Below, piece after piece: positions 24,430 through 35,035 of a stretch of DNA of 64,000 nucleotides. The stretch spans positions 8,683,472-8,747,471 of the forward strand of contig ML680086.1 of NCBI GenBank assembly GCA_007922225.1. The letters are read 5' to 3'. Within the stretch, counting starts at the first letter, position 1, and each line of letters starts with the position of its first letter. Source of the DNA: Emydura subglobosa (Eukaryota > Chordata > Testudines > Chelidae). The position numbers were made by a program, and so were the translations under genes. The notes beneath the pieces are model-generated. The model ran no database searches. It had not been told where the DNA came from and saw only the letters and a list, made by a program, of their open reading frames with translations.

Positions 24430-25279
24430 ACTTTTTTAAATCAAAGTTGATATGTTTAGCATCATTTCCCTGAACATCAGTGGATGATTCATCCTTCTGG
24501 ATGTAGATAAATTAAACCAATACAAATGAGAGAACTGCAGGCACACAGGGGGCAGAATGAGAAGGGCAGAGGTCTACAATGAGATAAAGTCTCCCTCCCT
24601 CCCCCAAGCCCAGTTGCTTTTCTAAAGCACCTCTCACTGTTGGCTGGGATTTTCAAAGGGGCCTAATGGAGGTAGGCAATGAACCCCTATTGAAGTTCAA
24701 TGGGATTTGGGTGCTCCAGTCCCTTAAGCTTCTGTGACAGTCCCAGTGATTTTATCTAGGTGCTCTTAAGCAACATAAAGAGTAAATGTATTGCTGGATA
24801 AAGGTGCTGGATTCACAGCCTTGTATAGTGAAGTCCTCTGACTAATCGCTGAACAGGTACAGACTGGACAGAGGAAGCTTCTTCACACCAGCGTGCCTTC
24901 GGTTTGACCAGAAAGAAGCATCTCCAAAGCAGGAAAGGGTAGTTTCATCTCCTTAGCTCATTCAGCCCTCAATCTCTCTGCTCAGGGTGCCAGCAATGGA
25001 ATCAACGCCTGCCAGTGATGCTGGCGCTTTCCATGGTATGACCATGTCTTGTGGCCTGAGGCTCACCTCCCAAAAGCCTCCACATAGTCATCAGGCAGCA
25101 AAGCTTTCATAGATTTTGTTTGTGTAATATTTGTGATCACTGTGCCCATGAGGCGCGATTTCTTACCATTCTTCAGCAGTGCCCCATCACCTTGGCTTTC
25201 CATTTTCCTTGCAAGTCAGCGATTCTGGACCTCCTTTGTCATCTGCCCTCACCGCCTCATGAAATTCACAGGCAGAGCA

Positions 25280-25605
25280 GATAGAAAATGAAAATTTTAA
25301 TTTAAAAAAAAAAAAAAGCCAGTTATTTTCATTCCACAGGTTTAGAAATGGAAAATGTTTCAATTTATTCAAATTTTATCAACTTTTTTTTTAAATAAAA
25401 AAATGTTGATTTTTTTCCCTTCCTTTCCCACCCTTATTTCTCCATTGAAAGAGGGGGGAGAAGAGGGGACAGAAGGAGAAAGTGGGAGGGGAAGAGACTC
25501 AAGAAAACCTGACAATTCTTCATTTTCCACTTTTGTCAAGAAAATTGAACTATTTTGGAAAATAGTGCAAAAAAGTCTGAAAAATGTCAGCCAGCTCTTT
25601 TCACA
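25280..25605. repeat. A/T-rich palindromic dispersed repeat
   Basis: Words such as 'atggaaaatgtttcaattta', 'cattttccacttttgtcaag' and the end 'gaaaaatgtcagccagctct' match a dispersed family I recall from reptile DNA. Contains a poly(A)14 run near 25302 and a purine-rich insert (25450-25500). Confidence 0.45.
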
Positions 25606-26694
25606 GCCCCACGCCTGATGCTATCGTTAATGTCAGTAAAGGTACTTCTGCCCCTTCAAGCTTGCTGGTGCTGCTGCAGTTGTTCAGGCACTGGTTTGAG
25701 TTCTTTGCCTGCTTCTGACCCTACAATTCTCCTCTACTTACCTAAGGATTTAAATGCATATGTTTAGACACGCAGGTCTGAGAATTCTGGCCAAGGTGCA
25801 TTGCTAAGGTTCCTAAGATAATCTACTGTACAAATGCTCAGTTAGAGAACAGACGTGTCTCAGCACATCATTGTAACTGCATGCACTCTCTTTCTGACCT
25901 GATTTGTCTCGAAGGAGGCCCCAGCAGAGCAGTGATGGGTTTTTAGGTCCTATTTCTTATGGAGAACAATAATGCTCAACTTCCTGTGCAGGGAAGTGGG
26001 AAACAATATTCCCAAAATACACATCGTTCTCAAATAAATACCTCTTGGTAGTGTCATTTCCTTCTCTAGACACCTCAAAATTCCTTCCCCATACTCTGAT
26101 TATGCATTGGGGAACAGTTCAACACAGTACTGAATTGCCATACCAAATAATTACTCATGTGTAATTCATGTACTCATGTTTTGCCCCCACTGGTTCTCCT
26201 GGAAATGAGAGTATTAACAAAGCCTGAGACTATTATTTTCCAGCAATCAGGAAGCAAGTATCTATCCCTACCAACACCTAAATCCCAAGTAGCCAAACAG
26301 GACTTCAAAACAGGATAAAGATAATTACCAATTAGCATTCACCCACTTCTTTGTGAGACAGCATTATTACATCTTCATGGACGAACTGAGTATATTTGGA
26401 CTCAGAGACTGGCCCATGAGAAATTGTGTTTTATAAATGCAAACTTCAAAAAAACAAAGGCAACAGTGAAAAATTAATCTGTTGCCATAATAATCTAACA
26501 GAGAAGCTGTAAGACTTATTAAATGTTAAGCGCTTTGAAATCCTCAAGATGAAAAATGCTATGGAAACACAAATATTACTATTTCTATTCATCACCAACT
26601 TTCCAAAGTCTGAAAGCAAGTGCTAAGTTGCTATTTCATATTTAGACCAGATCTTAGACTCTATGCTAGTACAAATAATAAATAATAACAATAC

Positions 26695-26880
26695 TTAAAC
26701 ACTGGTTGAGGAGTCAGGAGACCTGGATTCTATTTCCAACTCTGCCAGTGACTTGTTGTATGACTTTGACTAAGGTTATTTAACCTCTCCATGCACTGGT
26801 TAAAATGGGGGTGATCCTTACCCACCTTTGTAAACTGTTTTGAGCTTTATGGATGAAAGTGCAATATATTACACCAGGAC
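26695..26880 (+). repeat. MIR-type SINE
   Basis: Plus-strand MIR: 'caggagacctggattctatt', 'aactctgccagtgacttgtt', 'taacctctccatgcactggt', then tail words 'tgtaaactgttttgagcttt'. A separate MIR tail (taagcgctttgaaatcctca) sits at 26526-26580. Confidence 0.8.
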
Positions 26881-27190
26881 CTCAATTTTACAAATCCCAA
26901 TATTATGAAGGACCAGTTATACAAACCATGTTTCTTGACAGAAAAAAAACCCTAAAAACACAATGAAAATGATGTTGATGAAGAAAAAGTCAACACCCTT
27001 CATGTTCTGATGCCTTCAGTGCATTGGATATTGCTTTGCAGTGGTTTGAAGGACACGAAGAAAGTGACACTGTCACCATACTGCAACTGATGCATGGTAC
27101 CTACTATAATTTTGAAATGTTCCGTTTTATGAACTGTTTGATTTTATGAATACCTCAATCTCCAATTAGTTCATAAAATATACTTGTTGG
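26876..27190 (+). mobile_element. Tigger/pogo-like DNA transposon relic
   Basis: The interior of one frame reads ALQWFEGHEESDTVTILQLM, resembling the C-terminal segment of Tigger-type transposases. It is followed by terminal text 'ttccgttttatgaactgttt', 'gattttatgaatacctcaat' and 'tagttcataaaata', typical of Tigger ends. The transposase core is missing. Identification rests on memory. Confidence 0.5.
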
Positions 27191-27245
27191 TGCTCTTAGC
27201 AGAAGCCCAGGATTGAACAGATCATGGAGACTGAACTATGCTTGT

Positions 27246-27461
27246 AGGCCTTGTTTACACTCTTAGTCTTAAAATTTCCCATGATTGCACTATCAATGGT
27301 GCATCTCCTTGGGTGGCACCACTAATACAATCAGTCCATGTTTTAACCCCTGTGTTCCAGAGTTAGACAACACAGTCTAAATGCCAGCAGTTGGCAGCAC
27401 TAGTACTCCCACTAGAACTAATGCAGTGGTGGGAATCTGAGTGTAGACATAGCCACAGAGA
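27246..27461 (+). mobile_element. hAT-like MITE
   Basis: Ends 'aggccttgtttacactctta' and the complement of 'gagtgtagacatagcc'. About 215 bp, non-coding. Confidence 0.7.
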
Positions 27462-27744
27462 TGACTCCTCCAAGGCAAGGTTGTGGTACACTGGTGTAGC
27501 AGGCAGTGTTTTGGAAGGATGTCCTGCTTCCCCTCTTCTGTAACAGATCTGTGGATAAAAAGGTTTTAGCCTTCAGGGCTGTAAATGCATTTATATCTAA
27601 TTTGGTACATAGATCCATACAATGCAGAAATCTTTGTTTGCAACCGTACCAGTGTGTTTCTACCTCCATTCTAAGGTGCCCAGCGTGGCTATATTTTTAT
27701 ATATGAGTTGGTTGTGGCAGCAGTTAGATGCATTCGAGATTTCA

Positions 27745-28023
27745 ATTTTTATATTATTATTTAGAGCAGCATCTAGAAGCCCCGGCTCAGGCTAGATTCT
27801 GCACATAATTCTGCTGTACTGAAAGACAATCCCTGTCCCCAAGGGTTAACATCCTAAATAGAGATGAAAAATAAACAGTGGAAGAAAGGAAGTGTTATTA
27901 CCCTTCCATGATACAGCTGGGAAACTAAGGCACAGAGAGATTATGTGACCATCCAAGGTCACACAAGGAATCTGTTGCAGAGCTGAGAACAGAGTCCAGT
28001 TCTTAGTTCCAGTACAGTGCCTC
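27745..28023 (-). repeat. MIR-type SINE, long form
   Basis: The complement carries the MIR core: 'gctgggaaactaaggcacag', 'agagattatgtgaccatcca' and 'aggtcacacaaggaatctgt'. It is extended by the sauropsid tail ('agcagcatctagaagccccg' region). Confidence 0.8.
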
Positions 28024-28148
28024 AGTCAGAAAACCATCCTTCTCAGCTAGATGTCACCTTCTTCCTCACTGTAGCTTCTTCTTCACAGCACCACTTCCCA
28101 GGTGTCACCATTCTTAGTTGTCAAGAAGCTACAAAAGAAGTTGGGCAG

Positions 28149-28708
28149 TGTCACAGGATGCACTCACCACACAAGGTGCCTCCTGGGAGGGAGGGGGGAT
28201 TAGCTCTGCCAGGCATTGCACCCTTCTCTAGCAGTAGTTCTATCTGTTGTCTCTTTCACTTTGCAGCCCCACTCACTCCTGGAGTTTCCTATTCATGGCT
28301 TGGTCTTCCAGCCCAGGTCACTAAGGTCCTCCCCTCCTGGACCACCTGTCTGGCTGGCATCTCCAGCTCCCAGGGACCCTATAACAAGCAGCCAAGGTCT
28401 GTACAGCGTGTACTTGCTGATATTTCCCTGGGCTTCTTCCTTATCGGGCTTCCCCCACCCTTTCTGGGTTTGCCATCCCAGCTCCCCCCCTTCCAGGGAG
28501 TAACTGTAAACTACTTTTTTTGCAGCCCCTTGCTGCTCACAGCTTCTGGGTTTTATACAGGCCTCTCCTATTCCTGCCCAGCGGAGCCCATTTCCAATTA
28601 GTAGCCTGCTCACTGTCTCCTTCTTCAGATGCAGCCTGGGCAGTTAATTGGCCTACCTTGCCACTTCAATCTCATCAGGGCTTGGTGGAGGGGTGCACTG
28701 CATCACAA
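28149..28708 (+). mobile_element. 560-bp inverted-end repeat (TGTCAC family)
   Basis: Left end TGTCACAGGATGCACTCACC pairs imperfectly with the complement of the right end (TGTGATGCAGTGCACCCCTC). The left end is also shared with position 6067. The 194-codon frame inside is pyrimidine-rich and resembles no protein. It could be a DNA transposon or an LTR. Confidence 0.45.
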
Positions 28709-29309
28709 GCAGGCAATTCCATCATGTCTGAATACTTTATATTAAGCATAACCTTGAGGAATACAAAAAAAAGATTTGTTCAGCTGCAGAAATTGTGAAG
28801 AACACTCAAATAAGTAAAACCTTGGTTGGATGGATCTCCTCTCTCACTGCCCCATTACCAGGATGTCACCCATTTTAGACCCAACTGTACTTCGGTCCAC
28901 ACAGCCCTGGTGTTATCTCATTGTTTGTTACTGTAATTTATCCATAGTGAATAATTTTAGCAAGGCAGAAAAACTGAAATAGTTTGAGTATAAATAATGC
29001 AGTATCCTCTGTTTTTATCTGGAAGGAATAAACAAATCTGTGCCAGGGCTACCTGGGAAGGAAGAGGAGGAAAAAAGAAGCAGTTTAAGAGGGCTCCCAA
29101 ACAGAGTGGCATTGCATCCTGGCGCATGGGGTCATGGTGCCATTCAGATTTGGCTTGGCCACCTCTCTATCATGATGGAAGAGCAGCCAGGCCAAACTTG
29201 AGTGGTGTTTCCACATGTGTGCCAGGTCACAATGGTCGGAATGGGGAACTCAGCCCAGCTCCACCTAATAGGGTAAACAAGACATAGACGTGCACTCCAA
29301 CTACCACCC

Positions 29310-29405
29310 CAGGGCCTCCCCTCAAGCGGTCATTTTTGGTAGGTTGGGGCGGGCCCCGAGTTTCAGATTTTGCTCCGGGCCCCCAAAAATCTCTGTGTGG
29401 CCCTG
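29310..29405. repeat. GC-rich hAT-like fragment
   Basis: 'agggcctcccctcaagcggt' followed by 'gggcgggccccgagtttcag' and 'gctccgggcccccaaaaatc' resembles a GC-rich turtle repeat I recall. Bounds approximate. Confidence 0.3.
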
Positions 29406-31021
29406 ATCTGCGCACCTGGAATGTATTCTTTCTCTCACACACCCTCTCTTGCATGTTCTCTCTCTCTCTCATGAATGCTACAGGTAAGCCAGTTCCGTTA
29501 GAATTTTAATTGATGCACCAGCAGCTGAAAAGGAAATTGATTAGGATTGCTGAGGTTGAACAATGGCACTTCTTCTGAAATGCCAGCTGCAAAGGTAGAG
29601 AAAAAAATATAATACTGAGTATAGTGGTAGTGCCATAGGAAAGAACCATGGTGCAGCAGTGAGTTGTTAATCAACGTTTGCTTTAGCGACCAATGCCATG
29701 GGAAACTAGAAATAGAGACACAGAGACAGAGATGGGACAAGTTCTGCCTAGATATGCAAGCGCATCTTCTATCAAAGTCAATGTGAACTGCATGGCTATA
29801 TCTAAGGGCAGAATTGGACCCTTTTTTGCAAACATGGGAACTCCCCTGAGCTCACTATAAGTTCTGCTGCCCTGAAGGTGATGAGCATAGTATACAACCT
29901 ACCATGACAAAGATTCAAACCATGGCAGTGGATGTGAGATGGTTGCCTGGTTAGATAACGGATGGTCAATTGATTTCCCTGCATGGAGGGCTTGCAAGAT
30001 CTAGCTTCTATTCTGTTATTAATCTGGAATGCTGAGCTTTTAAAAATAAACACCTATGAATGCATTTGACATTTTCAAGTTGAACAGAAAAGCTTTCTTT
30101 AAAAAGTTTCTATTTCAGATTCTATTATTTTCTATGTCGGTTTCTATAGTGCACCCACTACTTTGGAATTGAATCTGCTTCCTGTTTGTATTTAGAATCA
30201 TAACTGCATACTTTTCTGACAAAACTAAGTTTCTACTACTATAAGGTCTGATTCACCATGGTGCCTAACTATGTGCTTAAATCTAACTGACTTCACATTT
30301 CACTGACTATTCACATGCTTAAAGTTATGCATGTGATGAATCATAGCCTTCTATGGCTGTTGGCATTGCAAAACTCCCCCACACTGCTATGGAAGAGTGA
30401 GCTACATGTTGTTTTGGCGCATAGTTCATCAACAGAATTGTTAACAAAACTCCAACCACAGAATCTGTATCACTCCTATTGTATGGAAGTGTAACATGGG
30501 CACTAACGCTGAACAATACCAGACTGACATTTTCAGTTCTTGTTGTCTCCATCAGCTGTTCCATATTAGGTGTCAGGAGAATATTAGAAAGAAGGACATT
30601 CCAAGCCCAATCCAGCAACTGTCCCCATCAGCACTGGTTCAGTTGTGGGGGCCTATGTGATATGAACGTACTATATGGGAGACCAACGAATTCTGAAGTG
30701 CCTGTACTAAGGAATGAGGCTACACAGTGGGTGATCACACCCACAAAAAAAGCTTCAGTGGTGCGACAAGATTGCCAGCGATGTACATAAAACTGAATAT
30801 ACAAACCACCTTATGCATCTTGCCAGACATCGACCGGGAGGGCACTTGATTTGCAGGAAGGCCACATGCCTTTGGAATTTGCCATTATGATGATAGACTG
30901 GGCCCTTAGAGATAAAAAATGGAACCCCCAATGCTGCTTTTCAAAGAATAGCCCGTGCTCTAGCTTCTCCGTATGAAAGGTGGGCAAAGCACTTCCCACA
31001 TGCTGCCTGCAGAGCCGCCCC

Positions 31022-31165
31022 AGGATCCCTGTCGGGGGTGGGGGCACAGCCCAGCCAGACCGCGCTCCCACCAAGGATCCCTGTCGGACTCGGGGGTGCG
31101 CGCACAGCACAGCCCACCCAGCCAGGCCCCCACCAAGGATCCTTGTCGGGGAGGGATCAGGGGGG
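31022..31165 (+). repeat. GC-rich minisatellite upstream of ITCH
   Basis: Units begin AGGATCCCTGTCGG at 31022 and 31074, and with one change (AGGATCCTTGTCGG) at 31136. The first two units are 52 and 62 bp and each ends with ccaccaa; the third is partial. It lies about 250-400 bases upstream of the ITCH promoter elements. Confidence 0.85.
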
Positions 31166-31373
31166 CCCCCACTGCTCAGCCCCTTCTTGCTCACTAAGAA
31201 GGGGCAGGGACAAGGAAGTCAATCAAATACATTCCCATGACCCCACGCCCCACCGAGGTGACGCAGATGCGCCGTGCAGTGACGACGATACAACCCTTCG
31301 ACACTGACCTGGGCCGCAGCCCAAGAGCTGAACCAGCCCCTGCCCCACCCATGCCAGCGCGCTCCCACTCAGC

Positions 31374-31382
31374 GCGCACGCG
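31374..31382 (+). promoter_or_regulatory. NRF1-type site
   Basis: GCGCACGCG matches the NRF1 core (GCGCAYGCG). It is the upstream one of two. Confidence 0.7.
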
Positions 31383-31395
31383 TAATGGACGCGGG

Positions 31396-31415
31396 GCACG
31401 CTGGGAGCTGTAGTT
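31396..31415 (-). promoter_or_regulatory. ZNF143/SBS2-type site
   Basis: The minus strand reads AACTACAGCTCCCAGCGTGC, a near-perfect ZNF143 long motif, usually found close to the start site of CpG-island promoters. Confidence 0.88.
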
Positions 31416-31438
31416 TACACTCGCCTTCGCCCGACTCC

Positions 31439-31447
31439 GCGCATGCG
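31439..31447 (+). promoter_or_regulatory. NRF1-type site
   Basis: GCGCATGCG, a palindromic NRF1 core, 24 bases after the ZNF143 site. Confidence 0.75.
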
Positions 31448-31449
31448 GA

Positions 31450-31578
31450 TTGCCTGCCCGACTTTGCCAAGTCTCTCGCTGCCTGAGATTGGGTTCAGCC
31501 AGCCTCCGACTGTCTTCGAGTCCGACCGGCTGCCATCTTGGCCGAGGGAGTGAGGAGCTGGCCCCGCCGCCCTAGTCG
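31450..31578 (+). other. ITCH: ITCH noncoding first exon (5' UTR)
   Basis: GC-rich stretch ending in a consensus donor, GTCG|GTAAGA. The 5' edge is an estimate from the position of the NRF1, ZNF143 and YY1 sites. No ITCH coding sequence is present; the coding start is 25 kb downstream, as in other vertebrates where ITCH begins with noncoding exons. Further 5' UTR exons inside the intron cannot be recognised from sequence alone. Confidence 0.65.
31532..31539 (-). promoter_or_regulatory. YY1-type site downstream of start
   Basis: The minus strand reads AAGATGGC, the YY1 core, within the putative first exon, where YY1 sites typically position initiation. Confidence 0.78.
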
Positions 31579-32303
31579 GTAAGAAGCCTGCCACGGAGGG
31601 TGGCGGCGGTCGAGAAGGGGCTGTATTCCTCCCGGTCTTCCCTCGCAGCGGTGCCCTCGGCTCCGCCGTCGGAGTGGGAGAGCCTGGAGCAAGGTAGGCC
31701 TGGCTTGGGAGAGCCCCTCTCCCGGAGGGGGAGCCGCCCCTTCCCGGTGGTCGCAGCATGTGCAGTCGGGGAGGCATTTCACTCCCTGCTCCCGGGGCAT
31801 GGGGTGGGGGCAGTCCCGTGACCTGCTTCTGGTCTGGCCACAACCGCCAGCCCCACCCCGCCCTGCCCCCTCTGGCTGCCGTGCCCTGATCTCTGGCTGT
31901 GCCTGGGGCCCCCTCCCCGACCAGCCCACTCTGTGCCCTGACCTCTGGCCACAGTCCCGTGGCTGGGCTGGAGATGGTCACAGCCTGCTGAGTGGTTCTG
32001 CATGGTTTTCCAGCCCTGAGGGGTTTGCCGCCTCTGCAAGGTCTTTTTCCCCACAGGATGCCCATTTTACTGAGACCCTCTGCCCCCCGTATGACCCTCC
32101 AGCTCTTTGCCTGTGTGAGCTGATAATTTATTCTTTCAATTCAGTAATGCTCTTGCTTAGCCCTCTCCCCAGACCTTGGAATGAGCCTCCTTTGACTAGT
32201 GCCTCCCCTCTGTCCTGGTGACTCTCTTGCTAGAGCCTTTTTTGCTGCAGCAAGAGGCACTGGGGTTCATTTGTTTTGTCCTATAAAATGCAGTGTCATA
32301 AAG

Positions 32304-32651
32304 CAGTGTTTCTCAATTAAATTTGGCCATGGAACCCTTTTGAACTCGATAAATAATTGCAGAACCCCGCAAACTCTTAACAATATTTTTATATATGGGG
32401 CCAAAAAAAATGTCGAAATAAGCAAATTATATAGCGTTTCTCAATTAAATTTCCCCGCTGAACCCTTTAGGCTCCGTGGGGAAATTACACTCATACTCGA
32501 TATCCTCTGCCGAAAAATCTGGGACATCTTCCCTTTTTCGGCAGCGCAGAGAACAGCTGCTCTCGGCGGCACGATGTCACTTTCTCACGGAACCCTAACA
32601 GTGTTCCTGCGGAACCCCAGGTTTCCACGGAACACCAATTGAGAAACATTG
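32304..32651. mobile_element. 348-bp hAT (Charlie-like) element with 8-bp target duplication
   Basis: Ends CAGTGTTTCTCAATT and AATTGAGAAACATTG form a 15-bp inverted pair with one mismatch. Exact flanking direct repeat TCATAAAG (32296-32303 and 32652-32659). CAG...hAT ends plus the 8-bp duplication identify a hAT transposon. No transposase frame. An internal copy of the left end (gtttctcaattaaattt) recurs at 32436. Confidence 0.93.
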
Positions 32652-33544
32652 TCATAAAGTAATAGTCCAAAACACTGAAGTACAAATATGGGTAACTGCA
32701 TTGTGTGTGGTTATTAGTATACAGTACTAAATAAAGTCACTATAGAATGGCAGCATTGGTGCCCCCACTTCTAGTTTGGAAACATGGATAAGTGTTAGTT
32801 ATTTAACCTTCCAGTATTTAAATGTGCAACACTGACCTTGTGCAACAACAAAGTCCAAATTGTAGGAAGAGGAAGGTTAAAATGATGTGGGAGTCATTAT
32901 TTAACTGGTTCTGAAATTTTCCGCCACCCCTCTTTCAAGATTTAGCTTGTTTTGATAGCTATAATTAATAATAAAGAGGGAAGACAGCTCCAGGTTTTTG
33001 GGAGGCAGAGATGGAATTGGGTGTAGAATGAAAGATCTACCTTGTAATTTGGTATAGTGAGACATCTTTTACCCTTCGAGTTAGCAAAAACCTCTCCGCA
33101 GAAGCCATCTTTTATTAGAATTCAAGAAATGAGAAAGGTCTTTTAGGTAATTCTCTTTCTTTTGCAAATATTGGATTGTTCGTTATAGTGTTTCCCGTTG
33201 TCTTGTACAGTCTTTATTACTTTGTCATTCGTCCTTTCCTCCATTTCCCCTTTTACTGGGGATAATCTTGCTCAATATGTGTAAAATGGCAGACTAGAAG
33301 TAATGAAGGAATGACTGTAGATTGAATCACGACAAGTTTGCATCTACTTGAAAAGCAAGCTTAGAAATTTGGGAATAAAGTCCTAGATGGGCTGTATCTT
33401 CCTACTCAGAACTCATGAGGATGATCTGCTGCTCTCAAGAAATTTTTTGGTCTCAAGTTCTGCTTTCTCACTTCCAACAGTCAAAGCTGAGAGTTATTCT
33501 TCTGATTTAATGATGGTTACATTGGTTTACAGTGCTGTAAAAGA

Positions 33545-35035
33545 GAGCAGAACACGGCTAGTGAACATAAGACCTTTAGTGGGTCAGACCAATGATCCAT
33601 CTAGCTCAGTATCCTGTCTTCCAACAAGTGGCCAATTCTAGATGCTTCAGAGGGAATGAATAGAACAGATAATCATCAAGTGATCCATTCCCTGTTGCCC
33701 ATTTCCAGCTCCTGGCAAACAGAGGCTGAGGACACTTCAGAGCGTGGCTTTGCATTCCTTCCCATCCGACTAATAGCCATTGATGGACCTATCCTCCATG
33801 AACATATCTTATTCTTTTTTGAAACCCCATTATAGTCTTGGCCTTCACAACATCCTCTGGCAAAGAGTTCCATAGGTTGACTGTGCATTGTGTAAAGAAA
33901 TACTTCCTTTTGTTTGTTTTTTATACCTGCTGCCTATTAATTTCATTTAGTGACCCCAGTTCTTGTGTTATGAGTTATTGCATTTCTTATTTACTTTCTC
34001 CACACCATGATTTTATAGACCCCTATCATATCCCCTTTAGTTGTCTCTTTTCCAAACTGAAACGTCCCAGTCTTCTTAATCTCTCCTCATATGGGAGCTG
34101 TTTCATACCCCTAATCATTTTTGTTGCCCTTTTCTGTACCTTTTCCGATTCCAGTTTATCTTTTTTGAGATGTGATGACCAGATCTGCATGCAATATTCA
34201 AGATGTGGGCGTACCATGGATTTATATAGAGGCAACATGATATTTTCTTTCTTATTATCTATCCCTTTCCTAATGATTCCCAACATTCTGTTAGCTTTAT
34301 TGACTGCCACTGCACATTGAGTGGATATTTTCAGAAAACTATCCACAATGACTCCAAGATCTTTCGTGAGTGGTAACAGCTAATTTAGACCCCATCAATA
34401 AATGTATAGTTGGCATTATGTTTTTCCAATGTGCATTACTTTGTATATATCAACATTGAATTTCATCTGCCATTTTATTGCCCAGTCACCCAGTTTTGTG
34501 AGGTCCCTTTGTAACTCTTCACAGTCTGCTTTGGATTTAACTATCTTGAGTATCTTTGTATCATCTGCAGATTTTGCCACCTAACTGTTTAACCCCTTTT
34601 TCTATATCATTTATGAATATGTTGAACAGTCTAATACAGACTCCTGGGGGACACCACTATTTACCTCTCTTTCTCTATTCTGAAAACTAACCATTTATTC
34701 CTACCCTTCATTTCCAATTTTTTAACCAGTTACTGATCCAAGAGAGGACCTTCCTTCTTATTCCATGACAGTTTACTTTGGTTAAGAGCCTTTAATGAAG
34801 GACCTTGTGAAACGCTTTCTGAAAACCTAAGTACACTATATTCACTGGATCACCCTTGTCCACATGCTTATTGACTCCCTCAAATAATTCTAGTAGATTG
34901 GTGAGGCATGATTTCCCTTTACAAAGACCATGTTGACTCTTCTCCAACAAGGCATGTTCATCTATGTGTCTGATAATTCTATTCTTTACTATAGTTTCAA
35001 TCATTTTGCCTGGTATTGAGGCTTAGGCTCACCAG
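33545..35035 (-). mobile_element. CR1 LINE, 5'-truncated, minus strand
   Basis: Minus-strand RT relic: IETIVKNRIIRHIDEHALLE, KSQHGLCKGKSCLTNLLELF, VNIVYLGFQKAFHKVLH, then MVRPHLEYCMQIWSSHLKKD and ERLRRLGRFSLEKRQLKG. The 3' UTR runs to 33545 with the text 'gggtcagaccaatgatccat' in complement. Catalytic region decayed and frames interrupted. Confidence 0.93.

Larger units (their letters stand above)
15451..31370. other. AHCY-ITCH intergenic region
   Basis: Sixteen kilobases between the two divergent promoters. No protein gene is supported. Recognised content is transposon-derived and listed separately. Stretches with nothing I can name: 20136-21785, 22980-24285, 24440-25275, 25610-26690, 28720-29305 and 29410-31020 (short ORFs only, some simple TC-rich text near 29450). 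Confidence 0.8.
31240..31800. promoter_or_regulatory. ITCH: CpG-island promoter of ITCH
   Basis: CpG-dense, TATA-less region with NRF1-, ZNF143- and YY1-type sites in the usual housekeeping order, ending in a splice donor at 31578. Long GC-rich frames on the minus strand here are by-products. Confidence 0.88.

Noticed and set aside
28017..28601. 194-codon plus-strand frame
   Set aside because: Lies mostly inside a repeat with inverted ends; pyrimidine-rich low-complexity product.
31415..32065. 216-codon minus-strand frame and overlapping shorter ones at the ITCH promoter
   Set aside because: Same GC-island effect; no similarity to a protein, and antisense to a well-formed promoter and donor.
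33838..34320. 160-codon plus-strand frame
   Set aside because: It is the antisense of the CR1 reverse-transcriptase relic on the minus strand.
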